Shown here piece after piece: positions 7,778 to 13,593 of a stretch of 21,357 nucleotides of DNA (its first letter is position 1; every line of letters starts with the position of its first letter). Under the pieces are notes generated by a model that worked only from the letters and a program-made list of their open reading frames with translations, had not been told where the DNA came from and searched no databases. Source of the stretch: Thermodesulfovibrionales bacterium. GTDB lineage: Bacteria; Nitrospirota; Thermodesulfovibrionia; Thermodesulfovibrionales; UBA1546. The stretch is taken from the NCBI GenBank assembly GCA_030018605.1, contig JASEHP010000009.1:1-21357 (forward strand). The letters are read 5' to 3'. The translations under genes and the position numbers were made by a program.

Positions 7778-8425
7778 TTGGGCCAGAAGACGCATCCGAT
7801 AGGAGTCAGGCTTGGGATAACAAGGACGTGGGATTCGCGGTGGTACATTAAGCGGGGATATGCTGATCAGTTAAATGAAGATATCGCCACAAGAAAAGTG
7901 ATCAAAGACAAGTTGTTCCACGCAGGCGTTTCACGCGTTGAAATTGAAAGGGCCGGACAGAAGGCCAGGGTAGTTATTCACACAGCCAGGCCCGGAATTA
8001 TTATAGGGAAAAAAGGCGCTGAGGTTGAGAAGCTCAGGAAGGATCTTGAGGCGATGACAGGGAAGCAGGTTGCGATAGATATAAAGGAAATAAGGAAGCC
8101 CGAGGTTGACGCACAGCTTGTTGCCGAGAATATAGCGCTTCAGCTTGAAAAAAGAATTGCCTTCAGGAGGGCGATGAAGAAGGCAGTTATCTCGGCGCAG
8201 AGATTCGGGGCTCTGGGGGTTAAGGTTGCATGTAACGGCCGTCTCGCAGGCACTGAAATTGCAAGAAGCGAGTGGTACAGGGAAGGCAGGGTCCCCCTTC
8301 ACACCTTCAGGGCAGACATAGACTATGGTTTCTCAGAGGCAAAGACAACATACGGGAAAATAGGCGTTAAGGTCTGGATATATAACGGCGAGGTGCTCCC
8401 GGAAGCGCACAAGGAGACAAGTTAA
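7778..8425 (+). CDS. rpsC: 30S ribosomal protein S3
   Basis: S3, at the mRNA entry tunnel of the 30S head; 215 aa. It begins MGQKTHPIGVRLGITRTWDS and has a KH domain with ARPGIIIGKKGAEVEKLRKD, then the C-terminal GCKVACNGRLAGTEIARSEW-type segment (here preceded by LGVKV) and VPLHTFRADIDYGFSEAKTT. The start is TTG at 7778 with a near-perfect GAGGAGGT (7766-7773). It lies between two word-repeat elements, in the rplV-rpsC and rpsC-rplP spacers. Confidence 0.96.
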   Translation: MGQKTHPIGVRLGITRTWDSRWYIKRGYADQLNEDIATRKVIKDKLFHAGVSRVEIERAGQKARVVIHTARPGIIIGKKGAEVEKLRKDLEAMTGKQVAIDIKEIRKPEVDAQLVAENIALQLEKRIAFRRAMKKAVISAQRFGALGVKVACNGRLAGTEIARSEWYREGRVPLHTFRADIDYGFSEAKTTYGKIGVKVWIYNGEVLPEAHKETS

Positions 8426-8498
8426 AAATGCAAAATGCAAAAATAAAAATTAATGAACCCCATAATTTTAAACTTTTAATTTTAAATTTTGAGTTTTT
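8424..8498 (+). repeat. heptad word-repeat hairpin between rpsC and rplP
   Basis: The left array of 7-nt words starts within the rpsC stop codon: AAAAATG (8424), CAAAATG (8431), CAAAAAT (8438), AAAAATT (8445). The right array is five words: AATTTTA (8464), AACTTTT (8471), AATTTTA (8478), AATTTTG (8485), AGTTTTT (8492-8498). The right consensus AAYTTTD is the reverse complement of the left HAAARTT. GGAGC, the rplP ribosome-binding site, follows at 8501. Confidence 0.75.
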
Positions 8499-8510
8499 GC
8501 GGAGCGAATT

Positions 8511-8930
8511 ATGCTGATGCCGAAGAAAGTCAAGTTCAGGAAGATGCAAAAGGGCAACATGCGCGGCAAGGCATATACAGGCTCCAAAGTTTCTTTCGGA
8601 GAATTCGGGCTTAAGGCCATGGAGCCGGGTTGGGTCTCAAGCAGGCAGATTGAGGCAGCAAGGGTCGCGATAACAAGACATGCCAAGAGGGGCTGTAAGC
8701 TGTGGATAAGAGTATTCCCTGATAAACCTATAACTAAAAAACCCGCAGAAACAAGAATGGGTAAGGGTAAAGGCAATCTGGAATGCTGGGTTGCTGTTGT
8801 TAAGCCGGGCAGAGTTCTGTATGAAGTTGCCGGGGTTACAGAGGAGCTTGCGAAGGAAGCGCTTAGTCTTGCATCTTATAAGCTTCCAATTGCTACAAGG
8901 TTCGTAAAGAGGGAGGACACAGTAGCATGA
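8511..8930 (+). CDS. rplP: 50S ribosomal protein L16
   Basis: L16, which contacts A-site tRNA in the 50S; 139 aa. MLMPKKVKFRKMQKGNMRG at the start, GEFGLKAMEPGWVSSRQIEA, and the KPAETRMGKGKGN loop with CWVAVVKPGRVLYEV are diagnostic. I use the ATG at 8511, as L16 proteins commonly start MLMPK; the ATG at 8517 is the alternative. Its stop overlaps the rpmC start by four bases (ATGA). Confidence 0.96.
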   Translation: MLMPKKVKFRKMQKGNMRGKAYTGSKVSFGEFGLKAMEPGWVSSRQIEAARVAITRHAKRGCKLWIRVFPDKPITKKPAETRMGKGKGNLECWVAVVKPGRVLYEVAGVTEELAKEALSLASYKLPIATRFVKREDTVA

Positions 8931-9154
8931 AACCCTCAGAATTAAGGGCGTTAACAGTAGAAGATCTGAAACAGAAAGAGCAGGACACCAGAAAGGAGCT
9001 TTTTAACCTGAAGTTCAGGCTTGCTACAGGTGAGGTGGAAAATCCTAAGCGTATAAATGCGCTTAGAAAAGATATAGCTAAGATACTGACAATAACAACT
9101 GAGAAGTCCCCGCACCAGGCTGGTTCGCCTGAGGCGAAAAAAGTCAAAAGTTAA
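8927..9154 (+). CDS. rpmC: 50S ribosomal protein L29
   Basis: L29, a helical protein at the tunnel exit near L23. The core is the usual two-helix form (MKPSELRALTVEDLKQKEQD, then LFNLKFRLATGEVENPKRIN and RKDIAKILT). The protein is 75 aa, longer than the typical 60-70, because of a tail of about 15 residues after the core. That tail is encoded by a 6-bp-stem hairpin (9124-9138) and by heptad words like those in the spacers (from 9139), so it may have arisen when a repeat element took over the original stop. Confidence 0.93.
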   Translation: MKPSELRALTVEDLKQKEQDTRKELFNLKFRLATGEVENPKRINALRKDIAKILTITTEKSPHQAGSPEAKKVKS

Positions 9155-9159
9155 AAAAG
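9124..9159 (+). repeat. hairpin plus heptad words across the rpmC stop
   Basis: TTCGCC (9124-9129) and GGCGAA (9133-9138) form a perfect 6-bp stem with a TGA loop. Directly after it come three 7-nt words, AAAAGTC (9139), AAAAGTT (9146) and AAAAAAG (9153), matching the HAAARTT left-arm consensus seen in other spacers. The words encode the last residues and stop codon of L29 and run into the AGAGG ribosome-binding site of rpsQ. There is no U-tract, so I do not call a terminator. Confidence 0.5.
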
Positions 9160-9167
9160 AGGTTTGG

Positions 9168-9410
9168 ATGGCAGAAAAAACTTATAAAGGCAAGGTTGTT
9201 AGCGATAAGATGGACAAAACCGTTGTGGTTGCTGTTACAAGGCATGTTCAGCACCCTGAATATAAAAAGGTGGTTAAGAAGATAACCAGGTTTAAAGCCC
9301 ATGACGAAGAAAACAAGTGCAAGGTGGGGGATATAGTTTCTATAACTGAGACACGGCCGCTCAGCAAAGATAAAAGGTGGGCCGTTTTAAGCATACTTGA
9401 AAAGGCATAA
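9168..9410 (+). CDS. rpsQ: 30S ribosomal protein S17
   Basis: S17, an OB-fold primary 16S rRNA binder; 80 aa. It shows KTYKGKVVSDKMDKTVVVAV, a KYKKVVKK-like stretch (EYKKVVKKITRFKAHDEEN) and GDIVSITETRPLSKDKRW, all conserved. The ATG at 9168 lies five bases after AAGAGG. rplN follows after 13 bp. Confidence 0.95.
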   Translation: MAEKTYKGKVVSDKMDKTVVVAVTRHVQHPEYKKVVKKITRFKAHDEENKCKVGDIVSITETRPLSKDKRWAVLSILEKA

Positions 9411-9423
9411 GGAGCAATAGGGA

Positions 9424-9792
9424 ATGATTCAGGACAGGAGCATACTGGAAGTAGCGGACAATTCAGGCGCCAAAAGAGTCCGGTGTATCAAAGTGCTTGG
9501 CGGCATGCGCAGGAGGTATGCGCGGCTTGGAGATGTAATAGTTGTTAGTGTTCAAGAGGCTATCCCTGAATCCAATGTCAAGAAAGGCGCAAAGGCAAAG
9601 GCGGTTGTGGTAAGGACAAAAAAGGAGCAGAGGAGAACTGACGGTTCCTATATAAGGTTTGACCAGAACGCGGTAGTGCTGATAAATCCGCAGGGAGAGC
9701 CTGTAGGCACAAGGATATTCGGGCCTGTTGCAAGAGAGCTTAGATGGAAAGAGTTTATGAAGATAATATCGCTGGCGCCGGAGGTGCTGTAA
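9424..9792 (+). CDS. rplN: 50S ribosomal protein L14
   Basis: L14, at the subunit interface; 122 aa. The start MIQDRSILEVADNSGAKRVR, the segment GDVIVVSVQEAIP and KAVVVRTKKEQRRTDGSYIR are diagnostic, and it ends FMKIISLAPEVL. It opens the spc block, which here continues from the S10 block without a break. A GGAGGTG (9780-9786) near its 3' end serves rplX. Confidence 0.96.
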   Translation: MIQDRSILEVADNSGAKRVRCIKVLGGMRRRYARLGDVIVVSVQEAIPESNVKKGAKAKAVVVRTKKEQRRTDGSYIRFDQNAVVLINPQGEPVGTRIFGPVARELRWKEFMKIISLAPEVL

Positions 9793-9795
9793 ATA

Positions 9796-10116
9796 ATGGG
9801 ATTCAATATTAGGAAAAACGATACGGTTTTAGTTGTAACCGGCAAGGAAAAAGGCAAGAAAGGACGCGTGCTTTCAGTCATGCCTTCGAAAGATGAACTG
9901 CTGATAGAGAGGATAAATATTATAAAAAAGCATATGAAGCCGAATAAGAAGTATGCGCAGGGCGGGATTATAGAGAAAGAGTCTCCGCTCCAGAGATCAA
10001 ATGTTATGCTTATCTGCCCCAGGTGCAGTAAACCTGCGAGGATTGCAAATACGGTTTTTGGAGATGGAAAAAAATCACGGGTGTGTAAGAAATGCAAAGA
10101 AGCGATAGACCAGTAA
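9796..10116 (+). CDS. rplX: 50S ribosomal protein L24 (zinc-ribbon form)
   Basis: L24, an assembly-initiator protein of the 50S; 106 aa. The KOW segment (NDTVLVVTGKEKGKKGRVLS, residues about 8-27) is followed by the KKHMKPNKKYAQGGIIEKE segment. The C-terminal half has two CxxC pairs (CPRC and CKKC) that look able to bind zinc; this form is known in several phyla. The last 25 bases overlap the rplE reading frame. Confidence 0.94.
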   Translation: MGFNIRKNDTVLVVTGKEKGKKGRVLSVMPSKDELLIERINIIKKHMKPNKKYAQGGIIEKESPLQRSNVMLICPRCSKPARIANTVFGDGKKSRVCKKCKEAIDQ

Positions 10117-10691
10117 AAATTCCAAGGTTAAAGGCGAAATATTCAAAAGAGATTGTTCCATCTCTAAAGAAGGAGTTTGCGTACAAGAATGTTATGCAGG
10201 TCCCAAAAGTTGAGAAAGTGGTTCTTAACGTGGGACTTGGCGAGGCAATCCAGAACATTAAATTACTTGAGGCAGCACAGAAAGAACTCGGCATAATTAC
10301 AGGGCAAAAGGCAGTTATCACTAAAGCCAAGAAGTCAATTGCGACTTTTAAACTCAGGCAAGGGATGCCTATAGGATGTAAAGTTACATTAAGGGGCAAT
10401 ATCATGTATGAATTCCTTGACAGATTTATAAACCTTGCGCTGCCGAGGGTTAGAGACTTTAAAGGTGTCTCGGCAAAATCTTTTGACGGAAAGGGCAACT
10501 ACTCAGTTGGAATAAAAGAGCAGTTTATCTTTCCTGAGATACAATACGATAAGGTTGAATCTGTGCACGGGCTTGATATCACAATATGCACAACTGCTAA
10601 AACAAATAAGGAAAGCAAGGCATTGCTGACTCATATGGGAATGCCGTTCAGAAAAGAAAAGGTAAAAAGTGAAGGCGAGAAGAAGGAGTAA
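10092..10691 (+). CDS. rplE: 50S ribosomal protein L5
   Basis: L5, which binds 5S rRNA; 199 aa against a usual 179-180. The core starts at RLKAKYSKEIVPSLKKEF and includes MQVPKVEKVVLNVGLGEA and QGMPIGCKVTLRG, ending near GMPF. The ATG at 10092 is the only standard start in frame before the core; it overlaps rplX by 25 bases and adds about 11 residues, and no good Shine-Dalgarno precedes it. A charged C-terminal tail adds a few more residues. A non-standard start nearer 10119 cannot be excluded. Confidence 0.94.
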   Translation: MQRSDRPVKIPRLKAKYSKEIVPSLKKEFAYKNVMQVPKVEKVVLNVGLGEAIQNIKLLEAAQKELGIITGQKAVITKAKKSIATFKLRQGMPIGCKVTLRGNIMYEFLDRFINLALPRVRDFKGVSAKSFDGKGNYSVGIKEQFIFPEIQYDKVESVHGLDITICTTAKTNKESKALLTHMGMPFRKEKVKSEGEKKE

Positions 10692-10694
10692 TTG

Positions 10695-10880
10695 ATGGCT
10701 AAGACTTGTATGATGGAAAAGGTGAAGAAGGCGCCTAAGTTTAAGGTAAGGGCGTACAACAGGTGCAGAATCTGCGGAAGGCCGAGGGCGTTTCTGAGAG
10801 ATTTTGGAATATGCAGGATATGTTTCAGGAACCTTGCCCTCAAAGGGCAGTTGCCTGGCGTAACAAAATCAAGCTGGTGA
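10695..10880 (+). CDS. rpsN: 30S ribosomal protein S14, zinc-binding type
   Basis: Short zinc-binding (type Z) S14, 61 aa. CRICGRP and the later CRICFR supply the four zinc ligands, and the C-terminus GQLPGVTKSSW is the family ending. I take the ATG at 10695, six bases after AAGGAG (10683-10688), rather than the overlapping TTG at 10692. It lies three bases after rplE. Confidence 0.95.
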   Translation: MAKTCMMEKVKKAPKFKVRAYNRCRICGRPRAFLRDFGICRICFRNLALKGQLPGVTKSSW

Positions 10881-10891
10881 AGAGGTGACAA

Positions 10892-11284
10892 ATGATGACT
10901 GATCCTATAGCAGATATGCTCACACGCATTAGAAATGCGATTACTATTCGTGCGGAAAAAGTTGATATTCCTGCCTCTAAACTTAAGCTTGAAATAGTGA
11001 AAATCCTGAAGGAAGAGGGTTTCATAAAGGCATATAAAATCTTAAAAGATGATAAGCAGGGTATTTTGAGAATTACGCTTAAATATGTTGATGGGAACAA
11101 TGTTGTATCCGGGTTGAAAAGAATAAGTAAGCCCGGGCGCAGGGTTTATGTAAACAGCAAAAAGATCCCGATGGTAATGGGAGGCATAGGCATAGCTGTA
11201 ATGACAACGCACAAGGGCGTTGCTAGTGACAGTACCTGCCGCCGCGAAGGTGTCGGCGGTGAGATTCTTTGTTATGTGTGGTAA
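10892..11284 (+). CDS. rpsH: 30S ribosomal protein S8
   Basis: S8, which binds the central domain of 16S rRNA and in E. coli represses the spc operon; 130 aa. It begins MMTDPIADMLTRIRNAI and has SGLKRISKPGRRVYV, then VMTTHKGVASDSTCRREGVG and the ending GEILCYVW. GAGGTG precedes the start. The second ATG at 10895 is a possible alternative. No S8-type operator hairpin is evident near rplE. An octad repeat fills the 84-bp gap to rplF. Confidence 0.96.
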   Translation: MMTDPIADMLTRIRNAITIRAEKVDIPASKLKLEIVKILKEEGFIKAYKILKDDKQGILRITLKYVDGNNVVSGLKRISKPGRRVYVNSKKIPMVMGGIGIAVMTTHKGVASDSTCRREGVGGEILCYVW

Positions 11285-11290
11285 TAAAAA

Positions 11291-11362
11291 GTATCAGAGC
11301 GTCAAAGTATCAGAGTATCAAAGCTTTGACCCTGTGACACTTTGAAACTTTGAGACTAAGGA
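11291..11362 (+). repeat. octad word-repeat hairpin between rpsH and rplF
   Basis: Nine consecutive 8-nt words tile 11291-11362 without a gap. The left words are GTATCAGA, GCGTCAAA, GTATCAGA, GTATCAAA (11291, 11299, 11307, 11315). The right words are GCTTTGAC, CCTGTGAC, ACTTTGAA, ACTTTGAG, ACTAAGGA (11323 onward). The switch at 11322/11323 is a dyad (TCAAAG/CTTTGA), and right words are approximate reverse complements of left words. The last word contains the AAGGAG that serves rplF. Confidence 0.78.
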
Positions 11363-11368
11363 GAGCAA

Positions 11369-11911
11369 ATGTCGCGGATAGGGAAAAAACCGATAGATAT
11401 ACCAAAAGGTGTAGATGTAAAAATTGAAGATACAACTGTCAATGTCAAAGGACCGAAAGGCGAGCTTTCATCCGGGTTTCCGGCTGGAGTGCGGATTGTA
11501 GTAGATGAAGGGAAGGTAGTGGTTGAAAGAACGGGAGAAACTAAGGATATCCGGGCACTGCATGGACTTACAAGGAGTCTTGTATCAAACATGATATCAG
11601 GAGTTTCGTCAGGTTACCAGAGAGTGCTTGAAATTACTGGTACAGGTTACAGGGCTCAGGCTCAGGGCAATAAACTTCTGCTTGCTCTGGGATATTCTCA
11701 TCCGGTAGAATTTATTCTGCCGTCCGGCATTAAGGCTGCTGTAGACCAGAAACAGACGCAGATTACATTAACAGGCATTGACAAACAGCAGATGGGACAG
11801 ATAGCAGCAGATTTAAGAGCGCTGAGGTCTCCTGATATTTATAAAGGCAAAGGGGTAAGATACGCGGGTCAGAGATTGAAGCTTAAGGTAGGCAAGGCAG
11901 GGAAAAAATAG
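11369..11911 (+). CDS. rplF: 50S ribosomal protein L6
   Basis: L6, at the base of the L7/L12 stalk; 180 aa. MSRIGKKPIDIPKGVDVKIE at the start, VKGPKGELS, the two-repeat fold with SSGYQRVLEITGTGYRAQAQ, and the C-terminal DIYKGKGVRYAGQRLKLKVG are all family features. The ATG at 11369 follows AAGGAG at the end of the octad array. A heptad repeat separates it from rplR. Confidence 0.96.
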   Translation: MSRIGKKPIDIPKGVDVKIEDTTVNVKGPKGELSSGFPAGVRIVVDEGKVVVERTGETKDIRALHGLTRSLVSNMISGVSSGYQRVLEITGTGYRAQAQGNKLLLALGYSHPVEFILPSGIKAAVDQKQTQITLTGIDKQQMGQIAADLRALRSPDIYKGKGVRYAGQRLKLKVGKAGKK

Positions 11912-11913
11912 AT

Positions 11914-11958
11914 GTCAGGTGTCAGGTGCCAGTGACAGGGGCTGAAACCTAAAACCTG
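11914..11958 (+). repeat. heptad word-repeat hairpin between rplF and rplR
   Basis: Two perfect GTCAGGT heptads (11914, 11921), then the degraded words GCCAGTG (11928) and ACAGGGG (11935), form the left array. AAACCTA (11945) and AAACCTG (11952-11958) form the right one. AGGT on the left and ACCT on the right are complementary. The array starts three bases after the rplF stop and ends shortly before GGAGG (11964-11968), the rplR ribosome-binding site. Confidence 0.7.
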
Positions 11959-11973
11959 ATTTTGGAGGATACG

Positions 11974-12342
11974 TTGGCAGCAGAAATAAAGGACGCAAGA
12001 ACAAGAAGACACGAAAGAATAAGGAAAAAAGTTGTGGGCACAACTGAGAGGCCAAGACTGTCAGTTCACAGGAGCCTGTCACACATGTATGCCCAGGTTA
12101 TAGATGATTTTAAAGGCAGCACCATTACTGCCGCATCAAGCCTTGATAAAGAGATGAAAAGTAAAGATAAGAAGTCCGGCAAAGGAAACATTGGGGCAGC
12201 AAAGCAAGTTGGCGAGCTTATAGCCAAGAAGGCATTAAAGGAGGGGATAAAGAGGGTCGTTTTTGACAGGGGCGGCTATCTTTATCATGGCAGGGTTAAG
12301 GCATTGGCAGACGCTGCCAGAGAAAACGGACTGGAGTTCTAA
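11974..12342 (+). CDS. rplR: 50S ribosomal protein L18
   Basis: L18, a 5S rRNA-binding protein; 122 aa from the chosen start. It contains RTRRHERIRKKV, RPRLSVHRSLSHMYAQVIDD, the AKQVGELIAKKALKEGIKRV helix and VFDRGGYLYHGRVKALADAA, ending REGGLEF-like (RENGLEF). I start it at TTG 11974, five bases after GGAGG, giving MAAEIKDARTRR. An in-frame TTG at 11962 overlaps the ribosome-binding site itself and would add four unlikely residues. Confidence 0.94.
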   Translation: MAAEIKDARTRRHERIRKKVVGTTERPRLSVHRSLSHMYAQVIDDFKGSTITAASSLDKEMKSKDKKSGKGNIGAAKQVGELIAKKALKEGIKRVVFDRGGYLYHGRVKALADAARENGLEF

Positions 12343-12461
12343 AATGCAAAATGCAAAAATTATTACGGTGAATCGCAATCTGGTGAATCGGTGAATCGAA
12401 AGAATCCATTTACCCATTCACCTATTCACCAATTCACCGTTAAGATTAATTTTGAATTTAA
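12341..12461 (+). repeat. nested heptad/octad element between rplR and rpsE
   Basis: This is a two-layer element. The outer left heptads AAAATGC (12341, inside the rplR stop), AAAATGC (12348), AAAAATT (12355) face outer right heptads AATTTTG (12448) and AATTTAA (12455). Inside sit three GGTGAATCG copies (12367, 12382, 12390) facing CATTCACC, TATTCACC and AATTCACC (12415, 12423, 12431), an 8-nt series of reverse complements. The inner left part closely matches the rplO-secY element, including the 15- and 8-nt spacing. Confidence 0.78.
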
Positions 12462-12472
12462 TGATAGGGGGT

Positions 12473-12997
12473 ATGGTGAAAAGAATTGATCCTGACGGGC
12501 TGACTCTAAAAGATAAGGTTGTATTTATAAACAGAGTTGCAAAGGTTGTGAAGGGCGGAAGAAGATTTTCTTTTGCTGCGCTGGTTGCTGTTGGAAACGG
12601 AGACGGCATAGTAGGCATAGGCAAGGGCAAGGCAAAAGAAGTCCCCGAGGCAATAAGGAAGGCTGTTGAGCAGGCAAAGAAATCATTGGTTAAATTCCCC
12701 TTGAAAGATGGAACAATTTCCCACAGGATAACAGGCAGGTTCGGTTCCGGATATATTGTTATGAATCCTGCAGTCAAAGGCACAGGACTTATCGCAGGCG
12801 GCGCTGTAAGGGCAGTGCTTGATGTTGCCGGTATACAGGATATCGTTGCCAAAGCAATCGGCAGTCATAATCCTTACAATACTGCAGAGGCTACCATTGA
12901 CGGGCTGTTAAAACTTAAAGACCCTGATGCGGTTCGCAGACTGAGGGGAAGGACAGAGGAAGAAGCGCAGGAAACAAATAGCGGAGGAATTAAATGA
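12473..12997 (+). CDS. rpsE: 30S ribosomal protein S5
   Basis: S5, at the mRNA entry site and important for decoding fidelity; about 174 aa. KVVFINRVAKVVKGGRRFSF and ALVAVGNGDGIVGIGKGKAK (N-terminal double-stranded RNA-binding fold), then GGAVRAVLDVAGIQDIVAKA and GSHNPYNTAEAT are conserved. ATG 12473 or GTG 12476 are the plausible starts behind AGGGGGT (12466-12472), and the spacing favours GTG; upstream in-frame TTG 12452 and ATG 12461 fall in the repeat or precede the Shine-Dalgarno. Its stop overlaps rplO by four bases, leaving no room for rpmD. Confidence 0.94.
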   Translation: MVKRIDPDGLTLKDKVVFINRVAKVVKGGRRFSFAALVAVGNGDGIVGIGKGKAKEVPEAIRKAVEQAKKSLVKFPLKDGTISHRITGRFGSGYIVMNPAVKGTGLIAGGAVRAVLDVAGIQDIVAKAIGSHNPYNTAEATIDGLLKLKDPDAVRRLRGRTEEEAQETNSGGIK

Positions 12998-13434
12998 GGA
13001 TAGAGGATTTAAAGCCCGCAGACGGCTGCAGAAAAAGAAATAAGAGGGTAGGCCGTGGAATAGGCTCGGGCCATGGCAAGACGTCCTGCAAGGGGCATAA
13101 AGGGCAAAAGGCGCGCTCCGGCGGCGGGAAGGGAGCGGGTTTTGAAGGCGGACAGATGCCGCTGCAGAGGAGACTTCCTAAGAGGGGTTTTAAAAATTAT
13201 TTTGCAAAGGAATACGCGGTAGTAAACCTGAAAGAACTTGCACGGATGGAAGACAGTGATGTTATAACTCCGGAACTCCTTGTTGAAAGAGGGCTGGTTA
13301 AGAAGATTAAAGACGGGATCAAGATACTCGGTGATGGCGAGATAAAAAGACCGGTTACAATAAAGGCGAAAATATTCAGCGCTGCGGCTACAGCCAAGAT
13401 TGCCGCCGCAGGCGGCAAGGCAGAAACAATCTAA
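12994..13434 (+). CDS. rplO: 50S ribosomal protein L15
   Basis: L15, a late-assembly 50S protein; 146 aa. The glycine- and basic-rich N-terminus is typical: MRIEDLKPADGCRKRNKRVG, then GRGIGSGHGKTSCKGHKGQK and GFEGGQMPLQRRLPKRGFKN. The globular C-terminal part ends IKAKIFSAAATAKIAAAGGK. The ATG at 12994 overlaps the rpsE stop (ATGA) and has GGAGG about seven bases upstream. In most bacteria rpmD would lie between these two genes. Confidence 0.96.
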   Translation: MRIEDLKPADGCRKRNKRVGRGIGSGHGKTSCKGHKGQKARSGGGKGAGFEGGQMPLQRRLPKRGFKNYFAKEYAVVNLKELARMEDSDVITPELLVERGLVKKIKDGIKILGDGEIKRPVTIKAKIFSAAATAKIAAAGGKAETI

Positions 13435-13439
13435 AAAAC

Positions 13440-13589
13440 CAAAATGCAAAAATCAAAAATCAAAAAATATTACGGTGAATCGCTATCAGGTGAATCGGTG
13501 AATCGCAAAAACCCATTCACCCATTCACCCATTCACCTATTTGCCAGTCGCATTAACTTTAAACTTTTAATCTCAAACTTTTAATTTTA
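13440..13589 (+). repeat. nested heptad/octad element between rplO and secY
   Basis: The largest element. Outer left heptads: CAAAATG (13440), CAAAAAT (13447), CAAAAAT (13454), CAAAAAA (13461). Outer right heptads: AACTTTA (13555), AACTTTT (13562), AATCTCA (13569), AACTTTT (13576), AATTTTA (13583). Inside them, GGTGAATCG at 13474, 13489 and 13497 faces CATTCACC at 13514, 13522 and 13530 and a decayed TATTTGCC at 13538. The element ends four bases before the secY ATG, leaving no Shine-Dalgarno. Confidence 0.8.
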
Positions 13590-13593
13590 CATT

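Noticed and set aside
8464..8510. Intrinsic terminator at the T-rich right arm of the rpsC-rplP element
   Set aside because: The stem is AT-only, T runs are broken at fixed 7-nt steps, and the downstream gene belongs to the same operon, so termination there is unlikely.
9124..9145. Terminator hairpin at the end of rpmC
   Set aside because: The stem is followed by A residues, not U, on the + strand, and rpsQ begins 30 bp later.
11285..13593. Assembly artefacts causing the word repeats
   Set aside because: Words are degenerate, differ between spacers and stop exactly at gene borders; flanking genes are intact. Read-level checks would still be useful.
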